Assembly: GCF_026965535.1 (NCBI RefSeq)
Contig: NZ_CP114039.1
Location: 930,001 to 994,000 of the forward strand
DNA: 64,000 bases
Direction of reading: 5' to 3'
Source of the DNA: Corallococcus sp. NCRR
GTDB taxonomy: Bacteria > Myxococcota > Myxococcia > Myxococcales > Myxococcaceae
Both the position numbers and the translations under genes were made by a program. Below the pieces are notes generated by a model. It was not told the origin of the DNA and did no database searches. It saw only the letters and a list, made by a program, of their open reading frames with translations. Below, piece after piece: positions 35,161 to 44,477 of this stretch (positions are counted from its first letter, which is position 1; each line of letters begins with the position of its first letter).

Positions 35161-36522
35161 TTACAGGCCCTTCACCAGGATGAGCAGCCGCGCGAAGGTC
35201 TCCGGACCTTCGCCGGCCAGCCCCTTCGCGAAGTCCAGGAACGAGGGCGCCTGCTCCACGTGCTTGGCGACGACCTGGAACGCCTCCACGGCGGCGGCAT
35301 CCAGCGAGGCCACGGGCGTGCCGGGAGCCTCCAGCAGCGCCACCACGGCCGGGTGCCCGAGCAGCACCCAGCGCACCACGGAGGCGCGCAGCACGAGCAG
35401 GAACACGGCGTTCAGGAGGCTCTCGGCTTCCGTGAACGGGTGGCGTAGGACGTGGTTGAGCGCGTGGTGCAGGAAGTACTGGTGCACGCGTTCCCCGTGC
35501 AGGGCTTCCAGTGCGGAGCGCCGCGCGGCGTGGAGTTCCCAAGCCGGGTCGGGATGCGTGTCCGCGCCACCGTAGGACGCGCGCACGGCGTCCATGAGCG
35601 CGAGGAAGCGCGGGCTGCTCACGGCGGCCTCGCGTGAACGGAGCACGGCGCCGCAGATGCCGGCCCACGGGCCTCCGGGCAGCTCCAGCACTTGGAGCTG
35701 CGCGTGCAGGGACGCGAGCATGTCCGCGGATTCGTACTCGCGCAGGACCTGCGTGAGCCGCGCTTCGGCTGCTTCCGCGCGGCCCTCGCCTGCCTCCGGC
35801 GCGGAGTCCGACATGGGCTCACGCACCTCGATCGCGGAAGCGTCACTCGCGCTGGGATGCCGTGTCGCCTCGCCTGCCGCTGAACCGAACGCCGTCGTCC
35901 CCGGGAGGTAGAAGTCGCCCAGGTCCAGCGCCATGCGGCCCAGCGCGTACAGCCTCGCGGCGTACGGGACCTCGCGGCGATTCAAGAGCCGCAGCATCGC
36001 TTCGCGCACGGTGTCCGCGTGGGCCGTCCACGCGTCATCTCCCGCCGCCACCTGCCGCGCGACCTGCGGACGCAGGGCCTGTTCCTCGGGCACGGGCTCG
36101 CGCACCAGCGCGTCCTCCGCCAGCAGGCACAGGCGCGCCGTCTCCGGACATGCGAGCGACCCGGCCATCTCCACCTGCGCGCCCCAGCGCGTGAGCACTC
36201 GCGGGAAGACGGAGCAGCCGTCCGGCAACACCGCTTCGCCGTAGCGGCGCTGGAGCGAGCACAGCTTCGCTTCGTCCAGGAAGGCGCAGTGTCCGTCCGC
36301 GCGCTTTCCCAGGATGCCCGCCTGCTGGCCCGTGGCGCCGTCCGGGTTCGGTGTAATCAGCGCCGCGACGCGCGCCTCGTCCGGTGTGCCCGCGACCTTC
36401 TGGCGCAGCAGGCTCCAGCGCGACTCGCTGATGGGCACCGTCAGCCCCGCGCAGCAGGTGTCCTCGCACGCTTCCGCGATGCAACGGAAGCGCGCCATGT
36501 AGCGGGGGGCGGAGGCGGTCAT
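35161..36522 (-). CDS. FliB-like lysine N-methylase
   Basis: Protein of 453 aa of the flagellin lysine-N-methylase (FliB) family. The N-terminal Cys motif RFRCIAEACEDTCCAGLTVPI is diagnostic, with DGHCAFLDEAKLCSLQRRYG at about 95-115 and the FPRVLTRW segment. The C-terminal half is helical and less conserved. Myxobacteria lack flagella, so the substrate must differ. It is convergent with the selenoprotein gene, with three bases between the stops. Confidence 0.85.
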   Translation of the reverse strand: MTASAPRYMARFRCIAEACEDTCCAGLTVPISESRWSLLRQKVAGTPDEARVAALITPNPDGATGQQAGILGKRADGHCAFLDEAKLCSLQRRYGEAVLPDGCSVFPRVLTRWGAQVEMAGSLACPETARLCLLAEDALVREPVPEEQALRPQVARQVAAGDDAWTAHADTVREAMLRLLNRREVPYAARLYALGRMALDLGDFYLPGTTAFGSAAGEATRHPSASDASAIEVREPMSDSAPEAGEGRAEAAEARLTQVLREYESADMLASLHAQLQVLELPGGPWAGICGAVLRSREAAVSSPRFLALMDAVRASYGGADTHPDPAWELHAARRSALEALHGERVHQYFLHHALNHVLRHPFTEAESLLNAVFLLVLRASVVRWVLLGHPAVVALLEAPGTPVASLDAAAVEAFQVVAKHVEQAPSFLDFAKGLAGEGPETFARLLILVKGL

Positions 36523-36531
36523 CGCGCCAGT

Positions 36532-39500
36532 CTACTTGCGGCCCAGCGCCTTCTTCACGAATCCCCAGAAGCGGCCCGCGCGATCCTTCAGGTCCGCGCC
36601 CCGGCGCTCCTCGGCGGCGCTCACCGCCTCCTTGCTCACCTGGAGCTGCTTCTGGAGCTCCTCCGGCGAGTAGCGCGTGGCGAGCGTCGCCTTCACCTCC
36701 TTGCGCGTCGAATACTCACGCGCCTCCACGTGCAGCACGCATTCGGAGTCCAGCTTGAGCGTCACCGCCACGCGCACGGAGCCCTTGGGGCCCTTCGGCA
36801 GGCCTTCCATGCGCACGGTGCCCAGGTACTCGTTGGCGGAGATGTGGTTGTCCTCGCCCTGGAAGACGGACAGCTCCATCCGCTCTTCGTTGTCCTGCGA
36901 CGTGCTGATGGCGAACGAGCGCTGCGTGGGCAGCGGGCTGTTGCGCTCGATGACGCGCTTGAAGCCGCCGCCGGGCATGGCCACGCCAATGGTCATGGGC
37001 AGCACGTCGATGAGCACCACGCTGCTCACCTTGTCCACCGAGCCCGAGTACAGCGCCGCGCCCAGCGCCACGGCCTCGTCCGCGTTGACGCTCGCCTGCG
37101 CGTTCTTGCTGAACAGGCCCTTGAGCTTGTCGCGCACCAGCGGCATGCGGCTCATGCCGCCCACCAGGATGATGTCGTCCACCTCCGAGGCCTTCAGCTT
37201 GGAGTCCAGGAGCACGTCGCGCACCACGTCGATGGTGCGGTTGAGCAGCGGGTCGCAGATCTTCTCCAGGTCCTGGCGCGACATCGTCACGCGCAGGTCC
37301 CGGGGACGGCCCGCGTCGTCCATCATCAACATGGGGATGTGGACCTCGAACGTGCTGCGCTCGGACAGCGCCATCTTCGCGCGCTCGGCGGCGTCGCCCA
37401 CGCGAGACAGGGCGATGCCGTCCCCGTTGAACGCGATGCCTTCCTTCTCCTGGAAGCGCTCCAGGAGGAAGTCGACGATGAGGTTGTCGAAGTCGATACC
37501 GCCCAGGAAGATGTCGCCGCCGGTGCCCAGCACCTCGAAGACGTTCTTCTCGATGCGCAGGATGGTCGCGTCGAAGGTGCCGCCGCCCAGGTCGTAGACG
37601 AGCACCTTCTTGTTGAGCTCGCGGTTGAGGCCGTACGCGAGCGCCGCGGACGTGGGCTCGTTGAGGATGCGCTCCACCTTGAGGCCGGCCATCGCGCCGG
37701 CCTTGCGGACCGCTTCACGCTGGGGCTCGGAGTAGTAGGCCGGCACCGTCACCACGGCGCGCTCCACCTTCTGGTTGAGGTGGGTTTCGGCCATCTCCTT
37801 GCACTCGCGCAGGATGATGCCCTGCACCTCTTCCAGCGACAGCACGTCGTTGCCCAGGCGCACGGCGGCGCGGCCGGCGGCGTCGGGGGTGATTTCGTAG
37901 TGGAAGCGCTCGCGCACCTGCTTCACCACGGCGCTGTCGTAGGGGCGGCCCACCAGGCGCTTCGCGCCGTAGATGGTGTGCGTGGGCCGCAGCACGAGCT
38001 GGTTCTTCGCGCGATGGCTGACGAGCAGCTTGTTCTGCGCGCTCAGCGAGATGACGGACGGGATGGTGTTGTAGCCCTCGCGCGAGCGGAGCACGACGGG
38101 ACGGCCGTTGGACAGGAGCGCCACGCAGGAGTTGGTGGTGCCCAGGTCGATGCCGATGACCGGCCCCGTGCCGGCCAGCGTCTGCGGCGGCGTGAGGTAG
38201 ATGGGGCGCACCTGGCCGTTGGCGTCCAGGGCCGGGGGCGCGGGGGCCACCGGCGCGGCGGCGGGCGCGAGCGTCGCGGGGGCGACCGGAGCGGGCGCGG
38301 GCGGGGCCTGGCGCACGGAGGGAGGAAGCACGCTCGGCGGCGGCTGTGGCGGCGGAGGGGCCACGGGCCGCGCGGCGGGACGGCCCCCGGAGGACACGGG
38401 CTCGCGCGCGAGTTCCAGCGGCCCGTCGTCGTCGATGGACAGGTCCAGGTCGAACTCGGCGCTGCCGCCGGACGGGCTCTGCGGCGCGGGAGGCTGCTGC
38501 GGGACAGCGCGGCCCCAGGACGACGCCGGCTCCTGCGAGAGGCCGGGCGCAGCGGGACGGTTGGCGAAGGAGCCGGGCTCCAACGGCAGCTCACCGGGAG
38601 CGTGTGCCCCGGGACGGCCCGCCACGGATCCAGGTTCGCGGCCCAGCCCCGGAGCACGTCCCGCCGCGGATCCAGGCTCCAGTCCCAGGCCCGGAACGGA
38701 AGGACGTCCGGCGGCGGATCCGGGCTCACGCCCCAGGCCCGGCGCGGTGGTGCGCCCGCCAGAGGAGCGCGGTTCAAGGCCCAGGCCCGGCGCGGCGGGA
38801 CGACCGCCAGAAGAGCGCGGCTCAAGTCCCAGACCCGGCGCGGCGGGGCGACCGCCAGAAGAGCGCGGCTCAAGCCCCAGACCCGGCGCGGCACGGCCGG
38901 CGGCGGATCCAGGTTCGCGCCCAAGTCCCGGCGCGCGACCAGCGGCGGATCCAGGCTCCAGTCCCAGGCCCGGCACGGAGCGACCGGCGGCGGATCCAGG
39001 CTCGCGCCCAAGTCCCGGCGCGCGACCGGCGGCGGATCCAGGCTCGCGCCCAAGTCCCGGCGCACGGCCAGCGGCGGAGCCCGGCTCACGCCCCAGCCCC
39101 GGCGCGGCGGCACGGCCGGGCGAGGATGCGGGCTCACGCCCCAGCGGACGCTGACGGCCCGGCGAAGAAGTGGGCTCGCGCGCCAACTCCAGCGGCGCGT
39201 CGTCATCCAGGGAGGACAGGTCGAAGTCGAACTCGGCGCTGCCACCAGAGGGCTTCGCGGGCGCCACCGGCGGCGCCGCGGGCGGAGGCGCAGGGGCCGC
39301 GCGCTGCACGGGCGCCGGAGGCACCGGCGCGGCGCGAGGCGGCGGCTCGGGGGAGACATCCGAGAAGTCCAGTTCGAACCCACCCGCGTCGGCCGAAGCC
39401 GCGCCGTCCTCCACGGAGAGCCCCACTTCGATGGGCACCTCCTCCAGCGGCTCCCCCATCGCGATGGGCTCTCCCACGACCGGAGCCTCGAACTCGAAGT

Positions 39501-40305
39501 CGAGCCCCGGCAGCGGCTCGTCGCCTCCCGACAGCACGCCCTGCACGGTGGGCGGAGGCGTCCCCGCGATGAGCTCATCCAGCGGGATGTCCACGTCGTT
39601 CGCGGAGTCCGCCTGCGCCAGCCCCATGTCCTCGTCGGGCGAGCCCAACGAGAACGGCTCGTCCGAGCCGCCCAGGGACAGCGGCTCGTCCGCGCCGGGC
39701 GCGGGACTGGACGGAGCATCCAGGTCATCGAACAGCGAATCGAGCGCGGCACCACCCACCGCCGGCTGCGCGGGCGGTGCGACGGCCGCGGGCCGGGGCG
39801 CAGCGGCGGGCCGGGGCGCGGCGGCGGCTGGCGGCGCGGCCACGGGCGGACGCACCGGCGCGATGCCCGGCGTCGTCAACGGCGCGATGCCTGGCGCGGC
39901 CAGCGGCGCGATGCCCGGCGCGACCATCGGAGCAATGGACGGCAGCGGCGCGGCCGGCGCGGTGCTGCCACCCGGCTTGCGCTGGAGCATCAGGTCCACG
40001 AGCGCGCGGCTCGCGGTGTCCAGGTCCTGGAACTGCAACCCCATGCCCGGAGGCCCCGCGGGGTCGTTCACATCGCGCACCCAGCGCACGGTCGCGGTGC
40101 CCTGGAGCACGCGCACGCCGTTGGCGATCTGCACCTCGAAGCGCACGGGCGTGCCCACCGGCTGCGGCGTGCGCGAGCGGATGAACATGCCCCCGGGGCT
40201 GATGTTGGTGGCGAACTCCTCGGTGAAGCTCCCCACGGTCTCATGCTTGAGCTTCACCAACAGACCGACCGACTTGCGGTCCGAGGTACGCCGACCTTGA
40301 TCCAT
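36532..40305 (-). CDS. PilZ domain - repeat linker - Hsp70 (DnaK-like) fusion protein
   Basis: Protein of 1257 aa. A PilZ domain at about residues 1-115 has RxxxR (R6/R10) and NxSxxG (N34, S36, G39), the residues that bind cyclic di-GMP in family members. Residues about 120-370 are acidic/Pro-rich. About fifteen 14-16-residue repeats (LGREPGSAAGR type) cover about 375-602, flanked by two copies of a GGSAEFD-DLS-DDD-PLELAREP motif. From about 715 to the end is an Hsp70 ATPase and substrate-binding region (IGIDLGTTNSCVALL, VYDLGGGTFDATIL, VGGMSRMP), shortened at the C-terminal lid. The fusion suggests a chaperone controlled by a second messenger; this is inference. Confidence 0.92.
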   Translation of the reverse strand: MDQGRRTSDRKSVGLLVKLKHETVGSFTEEFATNISPGGMFIRSRTPQPVGTPVRFEVQIANGVRVLQGTATVRWVRDVNDPAGPPGMGLQFQDLDTASRALVDLMLQRKPGGSTAPAAPLPSIAPMVAPGIAPLAAPGIAPLTTPGIAPVRPPVAAPPAAAAPRPAAAPRPAAVAPPAQPAVGGAALDSLFDDLDAPSSPAPGADEPLSLGGSDEPFSLGSPDEDMGLAQADSANDVDIPLDELIAGTPPPTVQGVLSGGDEPLPGLDFEFEAPVVGEPIAMGEPLEEVPIEVGLSVEDGAASADAGGFELDFSDVSPEPPPRAAPVPPAPVQRAAPAPPPAAPPVAPAKPSGGSAEFDFDLSSLDDDAPLELAREPTSSPGRQRPLGREPASSPGRAAAPGLGREPGSAAGRAPGLGREPGSAAGRAPGLGREPGSAAGRSVPGLGLEPGSAAGRAPGLGREPGSAAGRAAPGLGLEPRSSGGRPAAPGLGLEPRSSGGRPAAPGLGLEPRSSGGRTTAPGLGREPGSAAGRPSVPGLGLEPGSAAGRAPGLGREPGSVAGRPGAHAPGELPLEPGSFANRPAAPGLSQEPASSWGRAVPQQPPAPQSPSGGSAEFDLDLSIDDDGPLELAREPVSSGGRPAARPVAPPPPQPPPSVLPPSVRQAPPAPAPVAPATLAPAAAPVAPAPPALDANGQVRPIYLTPPQTLAGTGPVIGIDLGTTNSCVALLSNGRPVVLRSREGYNTIPSVISLSAQNKLLVSHRAKNQLVLRPTHTIYGAKRLVGRPYDSAVVKQVRERFHYEITPDAAGRAAVRLGNDVLSLEEVQGIILRECKEMAETHLNQKVERAVVTVPAYYSEPQREAVRKAGAMAGLKVERILNEPTSAALAYGLNRELNKKVLVYDLGGGTFDATILRIEKNVFEVLGTGGDIFLGGIDFDNLIVDFLLERFQEKEGIAFNGDGIALSRVGDAAERAKMALSERSTFEVHIPMLMMDDAGRPRDLRVTMSRQDLEKICDPLLNRTIDVVRDVLLDSKLKASEVDDIILVGGMSRMPLVRDKLKGLFSKNAQASVNADEAVALGAALYSGSVDKVSSVVLIDVLPMTIGVAMPGGGFKRVIERNSPLPTQRSFAISTSQDNEERMELSVFQGEDNHISANEYLGTVRMEGLPKGPKGSVRVAVTLKLDSECVLHVEAREYSTRKEVKATLATRYSPEELQKQLQVSKEAVSAAEERRGADLKDRAGRFWGFVKKALGRK
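38500..39185 (-). repeat. 42-48-bp tandem repeats in the PilZ-Hsp70 linker
   Basis: About fifteen units encode variants of LGREPGSAAGRAPG and LGLEPRSSGGRPAAPG. DNA identity between neighbouring units is high, several being near-identical, indicating recent expansion and probable length polymorphism. Confidence 0.85.
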
Positions 40306-40484
40306 GGTTCAGCACTGTCGCGTCCGGGGGCCATTCCCTCAAGGGGGTTCTGGCCCCCTGCCCGTCCGGCCGGTGCCCGTTCGAGACCTTCAGGTGCGCA
40401 TCTGACTTACGTGTATGTCCCCGCTATCCTGGGACTTCGTTTCCCCCAGGAAGCAGTCCGGGCCCACCGGACGGGAGTCCCTCG

Positions 40485-41630
40485 ATGAACGCGGTCCCCC
40501 ATTTCGCCCCGGCTCCCCTGCATGCGCGGTGGTTGGTGGACCGACGGCATGACCTGCTCTCCACGGTGGGGGGACTGGGCGCGAGCCTGGCGCTGATGGC
40601 GTTGCACGTGCTGGGAGGCGTGAGCGGGCCGCCGCTCTGGTGGGCGTGGGTGTTGCTGCTGGACGGGCCGCACCTGTTCGCGACGGTGTCGCGCACGTAC
40701 CTGGACGCTCGGGAGCGCAAGGCGCGAGCCCGGCTGCTCTGGGGCAGCCTGGGGTGGTTCGCGGCGGGGCCGGCGGTGTTCGCGGCGTCGGTGCTGTCCG
40801 GGCAGCGGTGGCCGTTCGCGGTGTTCGTGACGCTGGCGGCGCTGTGGGCGTACTGGCACGTGGTGCGGCAGCACTACGGCATCATGGTGCTCTACCAGCG
40901 CAAGGCCGGAGAGCGGGACGCGTGGGACCGGCGGCTGGACAGCGTGACCCTGTACGTGGGGCTGCTCGCGCCGTTCGTGGCGTTCGCGCTGACGCATCCG
41001 GGAGCCCGGCGCCGGTTGGGGCTGATGGCGGAGCCGACCTGGGAGGTCGGGGTGGCGCACGCGTGCTTCGCCGTGGTGCTCGGGGTGGTGGGGGTGCTGG
41101 CGGCGAGGCAGGTGTGGCGGTGGCGCCGGGGGCTGGGGGTGAACGGGCCCAAGTTGTTGATGCTGGGCGCGGCGCTGGGGCTGACGTCGCTGGTGTTCTG
41201 GCCGTCGGTGTCGCGGCGGATGGACTTCCTGATGTTCACCGTGGCGGTGACGGCGTTCCACAACGTGCAGTACCACGGCATCGTCTGGTTCTTTCACCGC
41301 AACCGCTACCACTCGGACGGCGTGGACCGGACCGCGTTCGGCTGGGCGCCGAAGGTGAGCCAGCGCTTCATCATCTACGCGCTCTGCGGGCTCACGTTCA
41401 CGCTGGTGTACCGGACCCTGGGCTGCGGCATGGGCGTGCACCCGGGCTGCGGTGCGTTCGACGCGAAGCTGGCGCTGGGAAGCAGTGGGCTCACGCTGAG
41501 AGATTTGATGGAAGGCTTCATCTGGGGCTTCGCGCTGCACCACTACTTCCTGGACCAGTACATCTGGCGCGTGCGTAAGGACGCGGGTCTGAACCAGGAC
41601 CTCAAGCTGAACACCGCCGCAGCGGCCTGA
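40485..41630 (+). CDS. Multi-pass membrane protein with conserved His motifs
   Basis: Protein of 381 aa with about nine hydrophobic segments. Histidine motifs lie on predicted membrane edges: DGPHLFAT (about 65), WHVVRQHYGIMVLY (about 125), HNVQYHGIVWFFHRNRYH (about 262) and HHYFLDQYIW (about 350). This clustering is reminiscent of membrane di-iron oxygenases/hydroxylases, but I recognise no exact family. It is divergent from the PilZ-Hsp70 gene with 179 nt between. Substrate unknown. Confidence 0.75.
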   Translation: MNAVPHFAPAPLHARWLVDRRHDLLSTVGGLGASLALMALHVLGGVSGPPLWWAWVLLLDGPHLFATVSRTYLDARERKARARLLWGSLGWFAAGPAVFAASVLSGQRWPFAVFVTLAALWAYWHVVRQHYGIMVLYQRKAGERDAWDRRLDSVTLYVGLLAPFVAFALTHPGARRRLGLMAEPTWEVGVAHACFAVVLGVVGVLAARQVWRWRRGLGVNGPKLLMLGAALGLTSLVFWPSVSRRMDFLMFTVAVTAFHNVQYHGIVWFFHRNRYHSDGVDRTAFGWAPKVSQRFIIYALCGLTFTLVYRTLGCGMGVHPGCGAFDAKLALGSSGLTLRDLMEGFIWGFALHHYFLDQYIWRVRKDAGLNQDLKLNTAAAA

Positions 41631-41678
41631 CGGTCGGGCCCGAGGGTGTGTCGGACCTGTGCCTATTATCCGTACACC

Positions 41679-42068
41679 ATGGCCAGCAAACATCGACGGC
41701 GGACACCTCCTCGTCCCGCGACCGCGCGTCGCGCCGCCGCCTCACCGCCCACGTGGCCCCTGCCCATGCAGCGCATCCCGCTCAGTGAAGCACGCAGCCA
41801 TCTCAGCGCGCTCGTGCAGCAGGCGGCCACCCAGCGGCATCTCACCGCCATCACGGTGCACGATGAATTGAAGGCGTTCCTCATCGCGCCCTCGCGATTG
41901 GAGGCCCTGCTGGAAGCAGAGCGAAAGGTGCGCCCTGCCCGGAAACGGAAGTCGAAGCTTCGAGGCTCCCTGCGCATCGTGGGTGACCTGGAGGCTCCTG
42001 ATGAGAGCCCCAGTCAGCGGCTCCAGCGCTCGGCCCTGACCTCCGCGGAGGTGCTGGAGCTTGAGTGA
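41679..42068 (+). CDS. Phd/YefM-like antitoxin
   Basis: Protein of 129 aa. A basic Arg/Pro-rich N-terminal 28 residues precede a Phd/YefM-type antitoxin fold (MQRIPLSEARSHLSALVQQA at about 30-50, VHDELKAFLIAPSRLEALLE). ATG 41679 lies nine bases after a -10-like TATTAT, implying a leaderless mRNA; ATG 41766 would give only the antitoxin core. The stop overlaps the toxin start by eight bases, the usual coupled antitoxin-toxin order. Confidence 0.8.
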   Translation: MASKHRRRTPPRPATARRAAASPPTWPLPMQRIPLSEARSHLSALVQQAATQRHLTAITVHDELKAFLIAPSRLEALLEAERKVRPARKRKSKLRGSLRIVGDLEAPDESPSQRLQRSALTSAEVLELE

Positions 42069-42477
42069 AGGCTACGTGCTCGACACGAATGCCCTGCTCT
42101 TCTACGCGGGAGAGCAGTTCCAGAAGCTCGGGCCCACGGCGAAGCGCGCGTTCTCCGCCTTCGAGCACCGGCGCGGTTACCTGGTGGTGCCCGCGCCCGT
42201 CGTGTTGGAGACGTGGTTGCTTGCCCAGGGCGGGAAGCTGCGTTTCCCCACCACCCTGGACGCATGGTGGTCGGACATCGAATGTCCGGAGCTGGTGCAC
42301 GACGCCATGAGCGAAGCGGATGTCCGGGAGGCGGCCCGGCTCGACTGGGAGCATCGAGACCACTTCGACCGGCTCATCGTGGCGGCGGCCCGCAGGCTCG
42401 GACTGCCGCTGCTCACCCGCGACCGCGCCATCACCGACTGGGCACAGGACACGGGGGGCATCGAGGTCGCGTGGTAA
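42061..42477 (+). CDS. PIN domain toxin, VapC-like
   Basis: Protein of 138 aa with a complete PIN ribonuclease domain. The acidic residues of the active site are visible: Asp in YVLDTNALLFY (about residue 8), Glu in VVLETW, Asp in DHFDRLIVAAAR and Asp in TRDRAI. The start is probably TTG at 42061, overlapping the antitoxin; GTG 42076 would cut the first strand. Forms a type II toxin-antitoxin module; the RNA target is unknown. Confidence 0.87.
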   Translation: MSEGYVLDTNALLFYAGEQFQKLGPTAKRAFSAFEHRRGYLVVPAPVVLETWLLAQGGKLRFPTTLDAWWSDIECPELVHDAMSEADVREAARLDWEHRDHFDRLIVAAARRLGLPLLTRDRAITDWAQDTGGIEVAW

Positions 42478-42483
42478 CAGGGC

Positions 42484-43458
42484 TCACGACGTCAGCTCGG
42501 TCGGCGCCCGGAGCGCACGGGTGAGCGCGTCGTTCAGCTCGCGCTTGAAGCTCATGCTCATCCAGGCATTCGGGATGGCGTCGAAGCCGTGGATGGCTCC
42601 AGGGTAGACGTGGAGCTCCACCGGGACTCCCGCGCGGGAGAGGCGGCGGGCGTAGTCCATGGACTCGTCGAAGAAGACGTCGAGCGAGCCCACCGCGATG
42701 AACGCAGGGGGCAGGTGCGAGACGTCCTGGCCAAGCGACGCGGAGAAGTGCCCGGCGCGGAAGTCGGTCGGGACGTAGTCCCCGCGCAGGGACTCCCAGC
42801 CGAAGCGCGTGTGCGCACGCGTCCATGAGAACTCGCCTGTCGTCGGGTTGGGGTCCACCTCCAGGGCCGTCCCCGTGCGGGCGTCGAGCATGGGGTAGAT
42901 GAGGATCTGCGCCGCGGGCCGTGGCCCGTTGTCATCGCGGGTGAGCTGCGCCAGCGAGGCGGCGAGCCCGCCACCCGCGCTCTGACCCATGAGGACGATT
43001 CGCGACGGGTCAATGCCGAGTGACGCGGCATTCGCGTGGACCCAGCGCAGCGCCGCGTAGGCGTCGTCGATGGGACCCGGGAACGGCACCTCCGGCGCGA
43101 GGCGGTAGTCGACCGAGACGACGACAGTGTTGTGCGAGAGGGCGAGCTCGGCGTCGAAGCCCTCGCCCATGGCGGCGGTGCCCATCACCATGCCGCCGCC
43201 ATGCAGGAACAGCACGGCGGGCCGGGGTGCCGTGCTCTGGCCCGGCGGCGTCTGGATGACGAGCCGGACATCGGGCGCTCCGTGCAGCCCGGGGATGCGC
43301 ACCTCACTGCGAAGCGCGGTGTTTCGGGGAGCGATGGACGCAATCATCTGGTCCATGAACGTGCGGCCGTCCGCGAGGTTCTCGCGGGAGAGCCCCGGAA
43401 GGAACGGGTAGGCGATGAGAGGGAGGAGGGACGGATCGACGAGATGACGCGTGGACAT
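42484..43458 (-). CDS. Alpha/beta hydrolase, hormone-sensitive-lipase family esterase
   Basis: Enzyme of 324 aa. The oxyanion-hole motif HGGGMVMG (about 86), nucleophile GQSAGGGLA (about 158), Asp in VGSLDVF (about 254) and His in GAIHGFD (about 284) define an HSL-type carboxylesterase. AGGAG lies six bases before the ATG. It is the gene downstream of the quinone oxidoreductase on the same strand (44 nt apart), so both may answer to the divergent LysR regulator. Confidence 0.9.
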   Translation of the reverse strand: MSTRHLVDPSLLPLIAYPFLPGLSRENLADGRTFMDQMIASIAPRNTALRSEVRIPGLHGAPDVRLVIQTPPGQSTAPRPAVLFLHGGGMVMGTAAMGEGFDAELALSHNTVVVSVDYRLAPEVPFPGPIDDAYAALRWVHANAASLGIDPSRIVLMGQSAGGGLAASLAQLTRDDNGPRPAAQILIYPMLDARTGTALEVDPNPTTGEFSWTRAHTRFGWESLRGDYVPTDFRAGHFSASLGQDVSHLPPAFIAVGSLDVFFDESMDYARRLSRAGVPVELHVYPGAIHGFDAIPNAWMSMSFKRELNDALTRALRAPTELTS

Positions 43459-43502
43459 GGGTGGCTCCTGGATGCGGCGGTGTGTGGGGTTGCGAAGGGA
43501 CT

Positions 43503-44456
43503 TCAAGGCGAGGAGGCCGCGCGGATGACGACCTTGCCGATGACGCCCCCTCGCTCGGACCGCTCGAACGCGGCTTGGGCATCGGACAGCTCGAACACCT
43601 CCACGGGAGGCGCGAGGAGTTCCCGGGTCTGGAACTTCTCCGCGAGCTCCGCGAGGTCCTTGGCGGACGGCTTTGTGACGAGCAGCAGCTGCTTCTGGCG
43701 ACGGAACGGGCCGAGCAGCGCGGAGGCCATGAGCGACAGAGGGGACGGCTCGAACCCCACATGCCTGCCGTGAGGCATGAGGAGGTCCCGCGCCTCCGCG
43801 AAGGACAGCTTCGTGCTCAGGTCGAAGACGACGTCGAAACGCTCGCCGAGCATCGAAAGCGGCCGGGCGCGATAATCGTGGACCCCCTGGGCACCGTACT
43901 TCCGCGCCGTGTCCAGACCCGCGGCGGACGTGACGGCGGTGACGTGCGCGCCACGCGACCGGGCGAGTTGAATCAACATGAGCCCCACCCCGCCCGTCGC
44001 ACCGTTGACGAGGACGCGCTCACCGGGAGCGACGCGCGCGACGTCACGCACTGCCTGGAGCGCCGCGAGCCCCACCATCGAGACCGCCGCGGCCCCGACG
44101 TCGTCGAGCCCTGACGGAACCCTGGCGACGGAGTTCGCCGCGACCGTGATGAGCCCGGCGAGCGTTCCCTCCCGCATGCTTCCGGGGAAGCCGAACACGC
44201 GGTCTCCGACCGAGAAGCCCTCGACGCCCGGCCCCACCTCCTCGACGACACCGGCGAAGTCCGAGCCCGGTGACCTCGGGAAGCGGGCACCGCTGAGCAA
44301 CTTCAGCGCGCCACGCCGGATCTTCCCGTCGATGGGATTCACCGAGACGGCTCGGACTCGGATGAGGAGGTGGTGAGCGCGGACACGGGGCGCCGGCTGC
44401 TGGGTGTGCCGCAGGACTTCGGGACCGCCGAAGCGGCTGTAGGTGAGTGCGTTCAT
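43503..44456 (-). CDS. Quinone oxidoreductase-like NAD(P)-dependent MDR protein
   Basis: Medium-chain dehydrogenase/reductase of 317 aa without catalytic zinc ligands. The N-terminal GroES-like part has VRAVSVNPIDGKIRRG and PGSDFAGVVEEVG, and the Rossmann motif NGATGGVGLMLIQLA lies near residue 150. Typical of quinone/enone reductases. It is divergent from a LysR gene with a shared 67-nt promoter region holding an inverted repeat, so it is probably the regulated target. Confidence 0.92.
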   Translation of the reverse strand: MNALTYSRFGGPEVLRHTQQPAPRVRAHHLLIRVRAVSVNPIDGKIRRGALKLLSGARFPRSPGSDFAGVVEEVGPGVEGFSVGDRVFGFPGSMREGTLAGLITVAANSVARVPSGLDDVGAAAVSMVGLAALQAVRDVARVAPGERVLVNGATGGVGLMLIQLARSRGAHVTAVTSAAGLDTARKYGAQGVHDYRARPLSMLGERFDVVFDLSTKLSFAEARDLLMPHGRHVGFEPSPLSLMASALLGPFRRQKQLLLVTKPSAKDLAELAEKFQTRELLAPPVEVFELSDAQAAFERSERGGVIGKVVIRAASSP

Positions 44457-44477
44457 GGCCCTCAAGCTACGGGGCGG

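Noticed and set aside
36019-40488. 1489-codon plus-strand open frame
   Set aside because: It is the antisense shadow of the FliB-like and PilZ-Hsp70 genes in GC-rich DNA. Its composition (Arg/His/Gly-rich, no domains) is that of a shadow.
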